From positions 1 through 51,096 of the forward strand of contig JANYDB010000019.1 of NCBI GenBank assembly GCA_025359985.1: DNA of 51,096 bases. The letters run 5' to 3'. The stretch comes from Burkholderiales bacterium (GTDB lineage: Bacteria; Pseudomonadota; Gammaproteobacteria; Burkholderiales; Usitatibacteraceae). The notes below the pieces were generated by a model. The model worked only from the letters and a program-made list of their open reading frames with translations, was not told the origin of the DNA and searched no databases. Below, piece by piece: positions 17,990-28,008 of the stretch. The first letter of the stretch is position 1, and the number at the start of each line of letters is the position of its first letter. The position numbers and the translations under genes are program-made.

Positions 17990-20900
17990 CAGTCGTCAAG
18001 CAACGACAGCGCTGGCGCTTGATCCCAAATTAAGTGTGGTGGTTGAGGCTTGCGCAGGCTCTGGGAAAACGTGGCTGCTGGTTTCACGCATGCTGCGTTT
18101 ATTGCTGGCGGGTGCGGAGCCATCCACTATTCTTGCCATCACCTTTACCCGCAAAGCTGCACAGGAAATGCATGAGCGGCTCATGCAATGGCTCGAATTG
18201 CTGGCGACAGCTAGTGATGCAGAAATACGCGACTTTTTGCTGCAACGTGCAATGACTGATGCAGAAATAAAGCTCGCGATGCCACAGGTACGGCAGCTGT
18301 TTAACAAGGTCGCATTTGCCACGCCCGGCATCGCGATTTCTACTTTCCATGGTTGGTTCCAGCAGCTGCTCTCGGCTGCGCCGCTTGGTCTGGGCATGAG
18401 CGACGCCACGATTGCCGACAGTGAATCTTCCTTGTTGGAGGAGGCGTGGCTTACATGGGGGGAATCATTAAATCGTCATCCTGATTCAGCGGCAGCGCAA
18501 GCGCTATCGCGATTATTTGCGCAATGGGGATTGTCCAGTACTGGCATGGCCTTGGGGAATTTCATCAAACGCCGCGCTGAATGGCGCGCTTATGCAAGGA
18601 GCACATTGAAGATGGTGGTGGAAGGCGATGCTGATGATGCATTGATCGCTGCGGCACTTCATCATTGGCGGTGTGAATGGGATGTTGATTTGGACTGTGA
18701 TCCCATTTTGGAATGGTCGCGGAATGCGTCAATAGAAATATCGATTCGCGCAATCATTCACGGCATTGAATCAACCCCGAAAATGACGGAGCCTGCCTTG
18801 AAATGGCTGTCGTCGCTGGAAGCGGCATGGATGAGTGCGATACCAGCAGAAAAATTTGCGGCCATGCGAAAAGAATTTTTGACGCTGAAAGATGAGCCCC
18901 GCGTAAACCATTCACGCTGGGCAGAAAAAGCCGGGGCACAAGAACATTTTCAGATAATTAGCGAATCTCTCAAGGGGGTTGCTGCCGCCATTGTCGACCA
19001 ACAAATTTTTATTTATAACCGCGATGTCCTGATGGCGGGAACCGCGTTGCTGGCTGCCTATGAAACGCTGAAAGCAGAGCAGCGTATGGTTGATTTTACT
19101 GATCTAGAATGGCGCGCATTTTCATTACTCAGCAATAGTGAGCATGCGGACACTACCCAATATCGGCTTGATGCCCGCTATCGCCATATTTTGCTCGATG
19201 AATTTCAGGACACCAATCCGATTCAGTGGCAGTCGCTGACGGCCTGGCTAGATGCCAGTGTGGCGGCGGATAGAAAGCCAACGGTATTTATGGTGGGCGA
19301 TCCGAAGCAGGCGATTTATCGGTTTCGACGCACCGATGCACGCTTGTTTGAAATCGCCAAACAGTATTTTGTTGAGCATTTCGGTGCTCAGGTTTGTGCG
19401 CTAAACCTCAGCCGACGCAATGCACCTGCGGTCGTGTCTTTGGTAAATGCAATATTTAGTAACGAGCCTGCGTTTGCGGGATTTCAGCGGCACGATTCGG
19501 AAAATACCGGATCAACTGGTGCAGCTATAGCCTTGCCTAAATTTAGCGCCGTTACTGAAAGCAATGCATACGAAATAGAGGGGGGAATAAATGCGCTGGA
19601 TCACTTGCGTAATCCTCTTGCCATTGCGCGCGCGGATGAGGCTGAAGATCGCTTTTCGTTAGAAGCTGTGGCGCTGGCTGAAGCCATCAGGAATACGGTC
19701 GGTCGGGTCATGATCGAGCGGTCGGATCATGGCGCTGCAACATTGCGGCCTGCCCAATACCGGGACATCATGGTTTTATTTCGCCGCCGCGCTCCACTGG
19801 CTGCGTTTGAACGCGCTCTACGTGCGGCGCGAATCCCGTTTGTGGGCGCAAAACCAGGCGGCCTAATGGCCACACTAGAAGTCGGCGATATGGTTGCGTT
19901 GTTAACATTCTTGTCCGCTCCCGATGATGACCTTGCTTTAGCGCAGGTATTGAAGTCACCCCTGTTTGGCGCGAGCGATGTGGCTTTGATGACTATCCGG
20001 TTTGGGGTAGCGGAAGGTTCCTGGTGGCAACGTGTCCAGCATTGGGGAGATCAGCCTGCAAGTGATGCCGTACTTCAAGTGGCAACGGCTCAATTGCGCG
20101 CGTGGATAGTTGCGATGGATCATCTGCCCGTACACGATTTATTGGACAGGATTTATGACGAAGCCGATGTATTAAACGCTTACGCTGCCGTCGTGCCCGC
20201 GATGATGCGCGCAAGGGTGCTGGCAAATCTGAATGCGTTTATGGCACTGGCGCTGGCGGTTGACAGTGGTCGTTATCCCAGCTTGAGCCGTTTTTTGAAT
20301 GAGTTAAAGCGCTATCGCGCCTTGCCAGATCAGGATGCGCCTGATGAAGGCTCAGTGCTCGAAGAAAGCGATCATGGTGAGGCAGATGCAGGGATTAATG
20401 CGGTTCGTTTAATGACTATTCACGCTTCAAAGGGGCTGGAAGCGCCGATTGTTTTTTTGATAGATGCTGATGATGTGTCGGCACGCGCCGATGCGCATAC
20501 CGTGCTGAGTGATTGGCAGCCGCAGGATGCAGCACCTCGGCATTTTTCATTCTGGGCCACTAAAGCACTTCAGGGCAAACGCCGTGATGCGATATTGTTG
20601 GAAGAGGCAAACTATCAGGCACGCGAGCAGCTGAATTTACTTTACGTGGCGATCACACGAGCGAAACAATATTTCATCATGAGCGGGTCGGCCAGAAAAA
20701 AGTTGTCAGAAGCCGTTTCTTGGCTGGATCGCGCATGCAACATTGCTACCGCGAGCCAGCCAGTTTTTCCGGGCAGTGTTATCGGCAGTAGTGCGGAAAG
20801 CAACAATGCGGCTGCGACCAATCCGCCCGAAATTTTTTCTGATCTGGCAGCTACTACTAATAATCCGCAATACCCGATAATCTCAATCGGCAAACGCAAT

Positions 20901-21353
20901 GTATCCCGGTTGGCGGATGACCCGAAGCGTGAACTTGGTATTGAGATTCATGCATGGTTGGAAGCACACGTGTCTAACTCGGGCAATCGCAAAGTTGCCA
21001 TTGCCCATGTGTCGCCTGAGGCTGCCGCGATTGCTAAAAAAATATGGGGCGCTGACGCGCTGCAAAGATTTTTTGATCCCGCGCAATATGCTGTGGCATT
21101 CAATGAGCTGGAAATGATTACAGCTCTCGATCATAAAATTCAGATTCAGCGTGTTGATCGCCTGGTTGAGTTTGAAAATGAGGTGTGGGTGCTCGATTAC
21201 AAAACAGGCGGCGTCAGTGACGCAGAACTATATCGAGAGCAAATTGAAAACTACTGTCATGCTGTTGCCGCTTTATACCCCGCCAAAATTATCGGCGGTG
21301 CAATCATCGATGCCGAGGGTCAGTTAAGGGTGCTTTATAAAAGCAAAGGCTGA
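17982..21353 (+). CDS. AddA-like UvrD helicase-nuclease
   Basis: This is the motor subunit of an AddAB-type complex, 1123 residues, SF1A. Visible motifs are CAGSGKTWLL (Walker A, residues 24-33), ITFTRKAAQEM (Ia), LLDEFQDTNPIQW (Walker B, near 403), VGDPKQAIYRFRRTDA (III), LMTIHASKGLEAP (V) and NLLYVAITRAKQ (VI). The C-terminal nuclease carries RVDRLVEF and VWVLDYKTGG near 1050-1073, so both subunits have a nuclease. That pattern separates AddAB from RecBCD, where only RecB has one. Its ATG lies inside the last codons of the AddB-like gene, implying translational coupling. It converges on the DUF192 gene, 25 bp away. Confidence 0.93.
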   Translation: MSSSRQATTALALDPKLSVVVEACAGSGKTWLLVSRMLRLLLAGAEPSTILAITFTRKAAQEMHERLMQWLELLATASDAEIRDFLLQRAMTDAEIKLAMPQVRQLFNKVAFATPGIAISTFHGWFQQLLSAAPLGLGMSDATIADSESSLLEEAWLTWGESLNRHPDSAAAQALSRLFAQWGLSSTGMALGNFIKRRAEWRAYARSTLKMVVEGDADDALIAAALHHWRCEWDVDLDCDPILEWSRNASIEISIRAIIHGIESTPKMTEPALKWLSSLEAAWMSAIPAEKFAAMRKEFLTLKDEPRVNHSRWAEKAGAQEHFQIISESLKGVAAAIVDQQIFIYNRDVLMAGTALLAAYETLKAEQRMVDFTDLEWRAFSLLSNSEHADTTQYRLDARYRHILLDEFQDTNPIQWQSLTAWLDASVAADRKPTVFMVGDPKQAIYRFRRTDARLFEIAKQYFVEHFGAQVCALNLSRRNAPAVVSLVNAIFSNEPAFAGFQRHDSENTGSTGAAIALPKFSAVTESNAYEIEGGINALDHLRNPLAIARADEAEDRFSLEAVALAEAIRNTVGRVMIERSDHGAATLRPAQYRDIMVLFRRRAPLAAFERALRAARIPFVGAKPGGLMATLEVGDMVALLTFLSAPDDDLALAQVLKSPLFGASDVALMTIRFGVAEGSWWQRVQHWGDQPASDAVLQVATAQLRAWIVAMDHLPVHDLLDRIYDEADVLNAYAAVVPAMMRARVLANLNAFMALALAVDSGRYPSLSRFLNELKRYRALPDQDAPDEGSVLEESDHGEADAGINAVRLMTIHASKGLEAPIVFLIDADDVSARADAHTVLSDWQPQDAAPRHFSFWATKALQGKRRDAILLEEANYQAREQLNLLYVAITRAKQYFIMSGSARKKLSEAVSWLDRACNIATASQPVFPGSVIGSSAESNNAAATNPPEIFSDLAATTNNPQYPIISIGKRNVSRLADDPKRELGIEIHAWLEAHVSNSGNRKVAIAHVSPEAAAIAKKIWGADALQRFFDPAQYAVAFNELEMITALDHKIQIQRVDRLVEFENEVWVLDYKTGGVSDAELYREQIENYCHAVAALYPAKIIGGAIIDAEGQLRVLYKSKG

Positions 21354-21378
21354 TTGATCATTACTATTAGCGTGCGGA

Positions 21379-21876
21379 TTACTTCGACTTTGGAGCGCGC
21401 TCTACGCCTTTTATCGCATCACCAACGTTAACTTTATGGTTTGTAAACCAGCCGGCATTCATTTCCAGCGCATAGCGGGCCGGGCCTGCGGCCTGATGTG
21501 GATTTTCGGTTTGTGGCAGCATTTCATGGATGCTAAGAATTTTACCTGCCTCGTCCATATAGGCAACACTCAGCGGAATTAAGGTGTTGCGCATCCACAT
21601 TGCATGGTAGCCCAGCTCGGAAAAGACAAACAGCATGCCGTCATTTTTGCTCATTTTCGTGCGAAACATCAAACCTTGCTGGCGCGTCGCATCATCCGCG
21701 GCTACTTCCGCTTTGATAGATTGGCCGCCCGCGGTCAGGGCGATCAAATGAGTTTTCGCAATCGTTTTTTTAGGCGCTTCTGGCGCCGCTGCGAACGTTA
21801 AAGTAGTCGAGCAGGACAGCGTCAATAAGAAGGATAGCGTTATGACGAAAGATATAAATCGCAGCGATGAATTCAT
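21379..21876 (-). CDS. DUF192 family secreted protein
   Basis: This 165-residue exported protein has a hydrophobic N-terminal signal (about residues 8-30) followed by one DUF192 domain. Family hallmarks are VAADDATRQQGLMFR, MLFVFSELGYHAMWMRNTLIPL and ALEMNAGWF near the C-terminus. The biochemical function of the family is not established. LSCSTT in the signal region resembles a lipobox only loosely. It is alone, convergent with the AddA-like gene. Confidence 0.88.
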   Translation of the reverse strand: MNSSLRFISFVITLSFLLTLSCSTTLTFAAAPEAPKKTIAKTHLIALTAGGQSIKAEVAADDATRQQGLMFRTKMSKNDGMLFVFSELGYHAMWMRNTLIPLSVAYMDEAGKILSIHEMLPQTENPHQAAGPARYALEMNAGWFTNHKVNVGDAIKGVERAPKSK

Positions 21877-22057
21877 GGGGTTTTTAGGAGATCAAATTTT
21901 TCAATGAATCGGATTCTTGATGGGATGCAGAATTAGGTCGCGTTTTTAAATGGCACTCAGATTGCATTTTCGTCGTCCGCTATGCGGATACAGAGGAGTG
22001 AGGTAAGCGATAAGGAAAAGATACTCTGTTACTTGGAGCATACCTTGTGTCTAACCG

Positions 22058-22507
22058 CTATTTCTTTCCCGTGCTGCCAAATCCGCCTTCGCCTCGCTCA
22101 GAGGTTGTGAATGTTTCGACGATATTAAATTCAACTTGTGCAATCGGCACGATGATGAGCTGCGCTACGCGCTCCATGGGCTGCATCGTAAATTCAGTTT
22201 GCCCCCGGTTCCATACTGATACAAAAATTTGGCCTTGATAATCAGAGTCAATGAGGCCTACTAGGTTCCCGAGCACAATGCCGTGTTTATGGCCAAGGCC
22301 TGAGCGCGGCAGCACCAGCGCGGCATAGCCCGAATCCGCGATATGAATAGCCATGCCTGACGCTACCAGGTTTGTTTCGCCCGGCTTCAAGGTCATCGGT
22401 GCGTTGATGCAGGCCCGCAAATCCAGCCCCGCAGACCCGGGTGTAGCGTATTGCGGAAGTTGGTCAAGCAGGCGTGAGTCGAGCACGCGAACGTCGAGCT
22501 TATGCAT
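22058..22507 (-). CDS. dut: dUTP diphosphatase
   Basis: It hydrolyses dUTP to dUMP and pyrophosphate, keeping uracil out of DNA and feeding dTMP synthesis. This is a homotrimeric type of 149 residues. All five motifs are present: [31 protein letters not shown] with the catalytic Asp, [10 protein letters not shown], and the C-terminal [11 protein letters not shown]. It follows coaBC after 21 bp, the order known from E. coli, and is probably cotranscribed. Confidence 0.97.
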   Translation of the reverse strand: MHKLDVRVLDSRLLDQLPQYATPGSAGLDLRACINAPMTLKPGETNLVASGMAIHIADSGYAALVLPRSGLGHKHGIVLGNLVGLIDSDYQGQIFVSVWNRGQTEFTMQPMERVAQLIIVPIAQVEFNIVETFTTSERGEGGFGSTGKK

Positions 22508-22528
22508 GGTTATTGTTCGTTTTGATTT

Positions 22529-23785
22529 TCATTTGTGGGCATTTAGCAGCGGAGGGGCGCAATTGAGGACTGTATTGATAGGTTGAGCTAAATACAGCTT
22601 GGTAGCATGGACAACAATAACTTCGGCTATTTTGGACTTGCTGTTTTTTTGAATTGGGTGCTGCCCCTGATCATCAATAATCGTTACTTCATTGTCATCT
22701 GCGCCAATAGCTGAGGTTGCTAAATTGGCTACAATCATCGGAATTCGTTTAAGTTCACGCTTTTTGCAAGCATAATCAATGACGTTTTTACTTTCTGCAG
22801 AAAAGCCCACACAAAATGGCGGCTTTGGAAGCGCCGCAACAGTGGCCAGAATATCAACGGTTGGAATAAGAACAATGGCTAAGTCGCCGTTCGATTTTTT
22901 AATTTTTTGGTTTTTGGGTGATAAGGGTGTGTAATCCGCCACGGCAGCGACTGCGAAAAAAAGATCAACGCCGTCTAAATTAGCATTAACAGCGGCCAAC
23001 ATCTGCGAAGCTGTCTTGATTCGTATGATGTTGACGCCTGCGGGATCAGCTAAATTAGTTGGCCCGCTGACCAATGTGACATGCGCGCCCATCGTGTGTA
23101 ATGCCTCAGCTATGGCGTAGCCCATTTTGCCGGAGCTTAAGTTGGTAATAGCGCGCACCGGATCTATCGGCTCAACGGTCGGCCCGGCCGTCACCAATAC
23201 TTTCTTGCCGACGAGTAATTTAGAGGTCGATTTTCGGCCATAAAAATCCTCGACTGCCTGTAACAGTGTTGCAGGCTCCAGCATCCGTCCCAAGCCTGTT
23301 TCACCGCATGCTTGATCACCCGAATCTGGGCCTAGAATAATCACGCCGTCCGCTACTAACTGCGCCACATTGCGTTGAGTTGCCGGGTTTTCCCACATTT
23401 CGCGGTTCATGGCCGGAGCCAGCATCAGCGTACAGGCCGCAGCATGGCGGGCAATGCACAGTGTAGATAGCAAATCATTGCAAAGGCCATGAGCCAGTTT
23501 GGCTATGAAATCAGCGGTGGCAGGGGCCACTAAAATAAGATCCGCGCCGCGCGATAGTTCGATGTGTGCCATGTTGTTTGCGATATCGCTATCCCACAAA
23601 TCGGTGTAGACCTTTTGCCCTGATAACGCTTGCAGCGTAACTGGGGTGATAAACTCGACAGCCGTTTGAGTCATGACCACCTGAACTTCAATGCCTGCTT
23701 TTTTTAAAATGCGTGTCAGCTCAGCAGCTTTATAGGCAGCAACGCCGCCGGTAATGCCCAGCACAATACGGCGCACGCCAGACAT
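22529..23785 (-). CDS. coaBC: Bifunctional phosphopantothenoylcysteine decarboxylase / phosphopantothenate--cysteine ligase
   Basis: It performs two consecutive steps of coenzyme A synthesis. The N-terminal flavoprotein (CoaC) half shows LGITGGVAAYKA at the start, ALSGQKVYTDLWD, the catalytic His in MAHIELSRGADL, and APAMNREMWENPA. The C-terminal CoaB half begins near residue 190 with VLVTAGPTVEPIDPVRAITNLSSGKMGYA. The open frame extends 20 codons further to an ATG at 23845. I prefer 23785 because it aligns with the E. coli start, but neither has a strong ribosome binding site. It is divergent from radC across 150 bp. Confidence 0.95.
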   Translation of the reverse strand: MSGVRRIVLGITGGVAAYKAAELTRILKKAGIEVQVVMTQTAVEFITPVTLQALSGQKVYTDLWDSDIANNMAHIELSRGADLILVAPATADFIAKLAHGLCNDLLSTLCIARHAAACTLMLAPAMNREMWENPATQRNVAQLVADGVIILGPDSGDQACGETGLGRMLEPATLLQAVEDFYGRKSTSKLLVGKKVLVTAGPTVEPIDPVRAITNLSSGKMGYAIAEALHTMGAHVTLVSGPTNLADPAGVNIIRIKTASQMLAAVNANLDGVDLFFAVAAVADYTPLSPKNQKIKKSNGDLAIVLIPTVDILATVAALPKPPFCVGFSAESKNVIDYACKKRELKRIPMIVANLATSAIGADDNEVTIIDDQGQHPIQKNSKSKIAEVIVVHATKLYLAQPINTVLNCAPPLLNAHK

Positions 23786-23935
23786 TAAGAATGATGCTTC
23801 CGAAGCCGGGGCTGAGGTTAATTTTAAACGCGAAGAATTAGGCATAATCTGAATTCTAACTGACTTCTAACTGAACCATAACCGCTCCGCTGCATTTCAT
23901 CAGCGGCGTTTAAATTTTTAATCCCAGGCCCTGAA

Positions 23936-24616
23936 ATGTCTATTGCCAACTGGCCCGAACATGAACGCCCTCGTGAACGCCTGTTAAAGCAAGGTGCAAA
24001 CGCCTTGTCTGACGCCGAATTACTGGCTATTTTTTTGCGTGTCGGCATGAAGGGCAAGAGCGCAGTAGATTTAGCACGCGAATTGGTCACCGTTTTTGGC
24101 AATCTCAACGGTCTTTTTTCAGCGAGTAAGGCTGACTTGTGCGCTATAAAAGGCATGGGGGAAGCCAAATATGTGCAACTTCAGGCTGTGCTCGAAATGG
24201 CGAAACGTGCACTATGCGAGGATATGAAATTAGCTGATGCGCTATCGTCGCCCAAGGCTGTACGTGATTATTTGAAGCTTGCTTTATCGCGACTACCGCA
24301 TGAGGTATTCGTGGCGGTATTTTTAACTAGTCAAAATCGCGTCATCGTTGTAGAGGAAATATTTCGGGGCACGTTAACGCAAACCATTGTCTATCCACGT
24401 GAAATCGTCAAGCGAGCGCTCGCTCATAATGCGGCCTCAGTCATTTTTGCGCATAATCATCCATCTGGCGAGCCACATCCTAGCCAAGCGGATCGCGCGC
24501 TAACTAAGATCCTGGCCGAAGCATTGGCATTGGTAGATGTGAAGGTGTTGGATCATTTTATCGTTGCGCCCGGCGCGTCACTGTCGTTCGCGGAGCAGGG
24601 AATATTGATGTCGTGA
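23936..24616 (+). CDS. radC: RadC family JAB/MPN+ protein
   Basis: The 226-residue protein has an N-terminal helix-hairpin-helix-like part ([18 protein letters not shown] and [18 protein letters not shown]) and a C-terminal JAMM metalloprotease-like domain. The metal-binding motif [14 protein letters not shown] is intact near residue 175. The old role in DNA repair is doubtful for the family; no substrate is known. It precedes the rpmB-rpmG operon and diverges from coaBC, a common proteobacterial arrangement. Confidence 0.95.
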   Translation: MSIANWPEHERPRERLLKQGANALSDAELLAIFLRVGMKGKSAVDLARELVTVFGNLNGLFSASKADLCAIKGMGEAKYVQLQAVLEMAKRALCEDMKLADALSSPKAVRDYLKLALSRLPHEVFVAVFLTSQNRVIVVEEIFRGTLTQTIVYPREIVKRALAHNAASVIFAHNHPSGEPHPSQADRALTKILAEALALVDVKVLDHFIVAPGASLSFAEQGILMS

Positions 24617-24693
24617 TCCAGCCGGATGGCGCGAAGAGTTCGCAATGCAAGCCCCATGCATTTCTAACAAACACACCATTGTAAACATTAACC

Positions 24694-24723
24694 TTGCGCT
24701 AAGTGCTTGGTTTTGGTTATAAT
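24694..24723 (+). promoter_or_regulatory. Candidate sigma70 promoter of rpmB-rpmG
   Basis: TTGCGC at 24694-24699 and a perfect TATAAT at 24718-24723 are separated by 18 bp. The predicted transcript would start near 24730, leaving a leader of about 100 nt before the rpmB ATG. Confidence 0.5.
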
Positions 24724-24828
24724 TTTGGGCTTAGCTGGAATTTCATCGGGCGAAGATATCAAAATCAATGGATTCGGTCGCTACGGTCCGCGTTTTCAAC
24801 TGTATTTTTTAGTCTAGTGAGGTGTGCC

Positions 24829-25065
24829 ATGGCACGCGTTTGTCAAGTAACGGGCAAAGCCCCGATGGTGGGCAATAATGTTTCCCACGCCAATAACAAA
24901 ACCAAGCGGCGCTTTTTGCCGAATCTGCAATATCGTCGCTTCTGGGTCGAATCAGAAAATCGCTGGATACGTCTACGTTTGGCTAATGCCGGTCTTCGTA
25001 CCATCGACAAAAAGGGCATTGATGTAGTGCTCGCCGATTTACGTGCTCAGGGCATGGCTGTTTAA
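24829..25065 (+). CDS. rpmB: 50S ribosomal protein L28
   Basis: This is a large-subunit ribosomal protein of 78 residues, recognised by [20 protein letters not shown], the basic [16 protein letters not shown] segment and the tail [10 protein letters not shown]. The frame stays open upstream to about 24703, but the ATG at 24829 is the family start, with GAGG nine bases before it. It is cotranscribed with rpmG, which starts 30 bp later. Confidence 0.98.
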   Translation: MARVCQVTGKAPMVGNNVSHANNKTKRRFLPNLQYRRFWVESENRWIRLRLANAGLRTIDKKGIDVVLADLRAQGMAV

Positions 25066-25095
25066 GCCGCCTTGCACTGAACATAAGGAACTATC

Positions 25096-25251
25096 ATGCG
25101 CGATAAAATAAAACTTGAATCAACTGCCGGTACCGGTCATTTCTATACCACCAGCAAAAACAAACGCACCATGCCCGAGAAAATGGAGATCATGAAGTTT
25201 GATCCTAAAGCACGCAAGCATGTGATGTATAAAGAAACGAAGCTGAAGTAA
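25096..25251 (+). CDS. rpmG: 50S ribosomal protein L33
   Basis: This is a large-subunit ribosomal protein of 51 residues beginning [19 protein letters not shown] and containing [17 protein letters not shown] and a [11 protein letters not shown] end. It has no cysteines, so it is the zinc-free form. AAGGAA lies six bases before the ATG. It is the last gene of the rpmB-rpmG operon, followed by a strong terminator. Confidence 0.97.
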   Translation: MRDKIKLESTAGTGHFYTTSKNKRTMPEKMEIMKFDPKARKHVMYKETKLK

Positions 25252-25312
25252 TTTCAATCTATATATCGCCGCTTTGCAGTCACACTGTTTTTCTGTAAAT
25301 AAAGCACCTCAT

Positions 25313-25340
25313 AAAAAACCCGCCGATTGGCGGGTTTTTT
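25313..25340. terminator. Strong bidirectional intrinsic terminator
   Basis: ACCCGCC and GGCGGGT form a stem around GATT (25325-25328), extended by six A on the left and six T on the right. It ends rpmB-rpmG on the plus strand and can also serve the desaturase gene, which ends at 25390 on the minus strand. Confidence 0.93.
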
Positions 25341-25389
25341 ATGGGGTAATGTAGGTGTCTACCCGAGCTTGGTGCTAATCCGCTGGCTG

Positions 25390-26586
25390 TCAGGCGTAGG
25401 CACGCAGGCGTCGAGAGAAGTCATGCAGCGCCTGGATCCCGGAAGCTTCGGCACGTTTGCACCAGTCTTCCAGATTGGCAACCAGCTCCTCTTTGGAAAC
25501 CGCAGAACGGCCCCATGTTTCCATCAGCTCTTTCTTAAAAGCGTAGACAGTTTCCAGTATGGTACTGCCCTTGAGCGCCGCATCCAGAACTTGCTGGTGA
25601 TCTTGTGCAAGCGCCGTACGATCAGCATACAGCCACTCTTTAAAGCGTGACCATGCATGGTTTGAGCTTATGCCACTAAAGGCGGTACCTTCGCTGCGCA
25701 AGCGCTGAATTTCAGCGCGGCAGGTGGACTTCAAGATTCTGGCATAACCGGTCGTAATTTCAAAGCGATGTGCAATGACGGCCTGCACGGTTTCTAAATC
25801 ACAGGCAACTTTATTCAAATTAAATTTTGGCTTGGGTGCCACTTTTTTGACTTTCGCCAGGCCTACAGTTTCCAATGCTCGAATGTAGAGCCAGCCCAAG
25901 TCAAATTCATACCAGCGCATGGAGAAGCGTGCTGAAGTCGGAAAGGCGTGGTGATTGTTATGTAGCTCTTCACCCCCGATCCAGAATGCAATCGGGGTAA
26001 TGTTTTTGCTGGTGTCGTTGACGGTGTAATGTCGATAACCCCAGTAATGACCGATACCATTGATGATGCCGGCGGCATGCACTGGAATCCAGGCCATTTG
26101 CGCCGCCCAGATAGATGCGCCAAGCGGCCCCAAAAGAATCAGGTTGGTGACCAGCATCAGCCCGGCGCCTTGCCAGGAAAAACGCGAATATACGTTGCGT
26201 TCTATCCAGTCATCGGGCACACCATGACTGTATTTATCAAGGGTTTCCTGATTCTTTGATTCAATGCGATAAAGCTCAGCACCTTCAGTCAAAACTTTTT
26301 TGATGCCAAAGTGAACTGGCGAATGCGGGTCTTCCACGGTTTCGCATTTGGCGTGATGCTTGCGGTGAATCGCGACCCATTCTTTGGTGACCATGCCAGT
26401 CGTGAGCCACAGCCAAAAACGGAAAAAGTGAGACACGATGGGATGTAAATCCAATCCGCGGTGCGCTTGCGCGCGATGCAAGAATATGGTCACAGCTGCA
26501 ATCGTAATATGCGTCAAAGCCAACAGGACAACAATGTATCCCCACCAAGGCAAATCCATCAAGCCATTCAAAAAATTTAAGTCCAA
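25390..26586 (-). CDS. Membrane fatty acid desaturase (acyl-CoA / delta-9 type)
   Basis: This is an integral membrane di-iron enzyme that introduces a double bond into acyl chains, about 398 residues. The histidine boxes are HRAQAH, HRKHH followed by CE, and HNNHH (in ELHNNHHAFP), with hydrophobic segments between them. A C-terminal extension of about 130 residues beyond the desaturase core is mostly helical and cytoplasmic. AAGGAG at 26593-26598 lies six bases before a TTG at 26586, making this TTG the likely start; an ATG follows at 26559. It ends a minus-strand run after the MscS gene (75 bp gap). A role in membrane fluidity is inferred. Confidence 0.9.
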   Translation of the reverse strand: MDLNFLNGLMDLPWWGYIVVLLALTHITIAAVTIFLHRAQAHRGLDLHPIVSHFFRFWLWLTTGMVTKEWVAIHRKHHAKCETVEDPHSPVHFGIKKVLTEGAELYRIESKNQETLDKYSHGVPDDWIERNVYSRFSWQGAGLMLVTNLILLGPLGASIWAAQMAWIPVHAAGIINGIGHYWGYRHYTVNDTSKNITPIAFWIGGEELHNNHHAFPTSARFSMRWYEFDLGWLYIRALETVGLAKVKKVAPKPKFNLNKVACDLETVQAVIAHRFEITTGYARILKSTCRAEIQRLRSEGTAFSGISSNHAWSRFKEWLYADRTALAQDHQQVLDAALKGSTILETVYAFKKELMETWGRSAVSKEELVANLEDWCKRAEASGIQALHDFSRRLRAYA

Positions 26587-26661
26587 AGCAAGCTCCTTCA
26601 AATAAGGAAATTATTTTACCGTGAATTACCGGCTGACGCTTCGGTATTCAAGCTTTTGAAT

Positions 26662-27963
26662 CTATGGATTCTTTTCAATTGTAATTGAGTCAATAACAGG
26701 GTCAACGTGGTAGCGTAACGATCGTACAGTTGGCATTTTGATGCCCGCGCTGCGAAATTGCTCAAGGATATAACCCAGCATATCGGAGCGCAGCCCGCCT
26801 TCGCCCTGATCGGGATCGCGAATCCAGACGCTTAGCTCAAGTTCAACGCCGTTATCCCCCAGATGCTTGATGAGTGCGCTGGGCCCAGGAATTTTTTCCA
26901 CGCGCGCTTGGGATGCAGCCGCCGCCAGTAAAATAATGCGAGCGCGTTCGATATCGCTGTCGTAGCTGACCGTCACGCTGGTTTTTACCAGCGCCAGCCG
27001 ATCAGAATGGGTGTGGTTAACCACGATGGTGGTAATCAGAGTGTCATTGGGAATAATCGCTTCTGTGCCATCTAGGCTCTTCAGCACGGTATAGCGTGAA
27101 TGAATGCCTTTGACCGTGCCATGCCGATTTTCGACGGTGAGGAGATCGCCCATGCGTATCGAGCGGTCCAGCAAAATAATGAAACCGCTCACATAATTGC
27201 TAGCGATCTTCTGTAAACCAAAGCCCAGTCCTACACCCAGCGCGCCGCCGAAAACGGATAGCAGCGTCAGCGGTATACCCAATACGGTCAGCGCAATCAG
27301 AAACGCAACGATCAAGGCAAAGACCCGTAGAAATTTGCTAATCACCACCCGCAGGCTAATATCAATTGAGGTCGCACCCATGACCCGTTTCTCAAACAGG
27401 CTTGATAACGACAGCGACACAAAAACCGTAATCACGGCCAACACCAGAGCTTCAACGATTTGACGCAGCGATACCTGCTGGTTGTTCAGGGGGATTTTGG
27501 TATCGTCTAACGCGCTGATTAATTCGGGCAGCACGCCAGTCAAATAAAGCGCCAGTAAAATCCAAACCGTAAAAGCAATAAAGCGTTCGGATGATTTCAG
27601 GAGTTCGCTGGGCGGGATCAAATGTCGGAGCAAATACAAAGCTAGTCGAATAACTACAAACGCCAAAATGAGCGGCATGGCGATATGCAAAATAGGCACG
27701 GCTTGAAACTGCGCTAGGATAAAGCGAGCAAGCCACGCCAACACCAGAAACAGCAAGGGCAGCATCAGTCGATTGGCGCTGCCCGCGCCAATCCTGGCGA
27801 AGCCAGGGGCCAGTTTTTCCGGTAGCCTTGGCCTTACGGTGCGCGCCAGCAACCAAGCCAGAAAAAATGCCACCGCGAGCGCCGCTATTTGCGTAGCGCC
27901 TTGGCTTGACATCATCGCTGTGGATGCGGCCTCCAGATTAAAATCAAGAATTTGCAGGGTCAT
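26662..27963 (-). CDS. MscS-family mechanosensitive ion channel
   Basis: This inner-membrane channel of 433 residues has six or so predicted helices. The pore-lining helix and following beta domain are marked by GALGVGLGFGLQKIASN, then GFIILLDRSIRMGDLL and NRHGTVKGIHSRYT. The C-terminal alpha/beta domain includes GVELELSVWIRDPDQGEGG. The size places it with the larger YbdG/YjeP-like minimal versions, not the 286-residue MscS. It follows the RNA methyltransferase gene by 45 bp, probably in the same transcript. Confidence 0.92.
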   Translation of the reverse strand: MTLQILDFNLEAASTAMMSSQGATQIAALAVAFFLAWLLARTVRPRLPEKLAPGFARIGAGSANRLMLPLLFLVLAWLARFILAQFQAVPILHIAMPLILAFVVIRLALYLLRHLIPPSELLKSSERFIAFTVWILLALYLTGVLPELISALDDTKIPLNNQQVSLRQIVEALVLAVITVFVSLSLSSLFEKRVMGATSIDISLRVVISKFLRVFALIVAFLIALTVLGIPLTLLSVFGGALGVGLGFGLQKIASNYVSGFIILLDRSIRMGDLLTVENRHGTVKGIHSRYTVLKSLDGTEAIIPNDTLITTIVVNHTHSDRLALVKTSVTVSYDSDIERARIILLAAAASQARVEKIPGPSALIKHLGDNGVELELSVWIRDPDQGEGGLRSDMLGYILEQFRSAGIKMPTVRSLRYHVDPVIDSITIEKNP

Positions 27964-28008
27964 TGCTTCATTTCATGGACGCCACGGCTACGGTGCGTAT
28001 TCTCCGGT

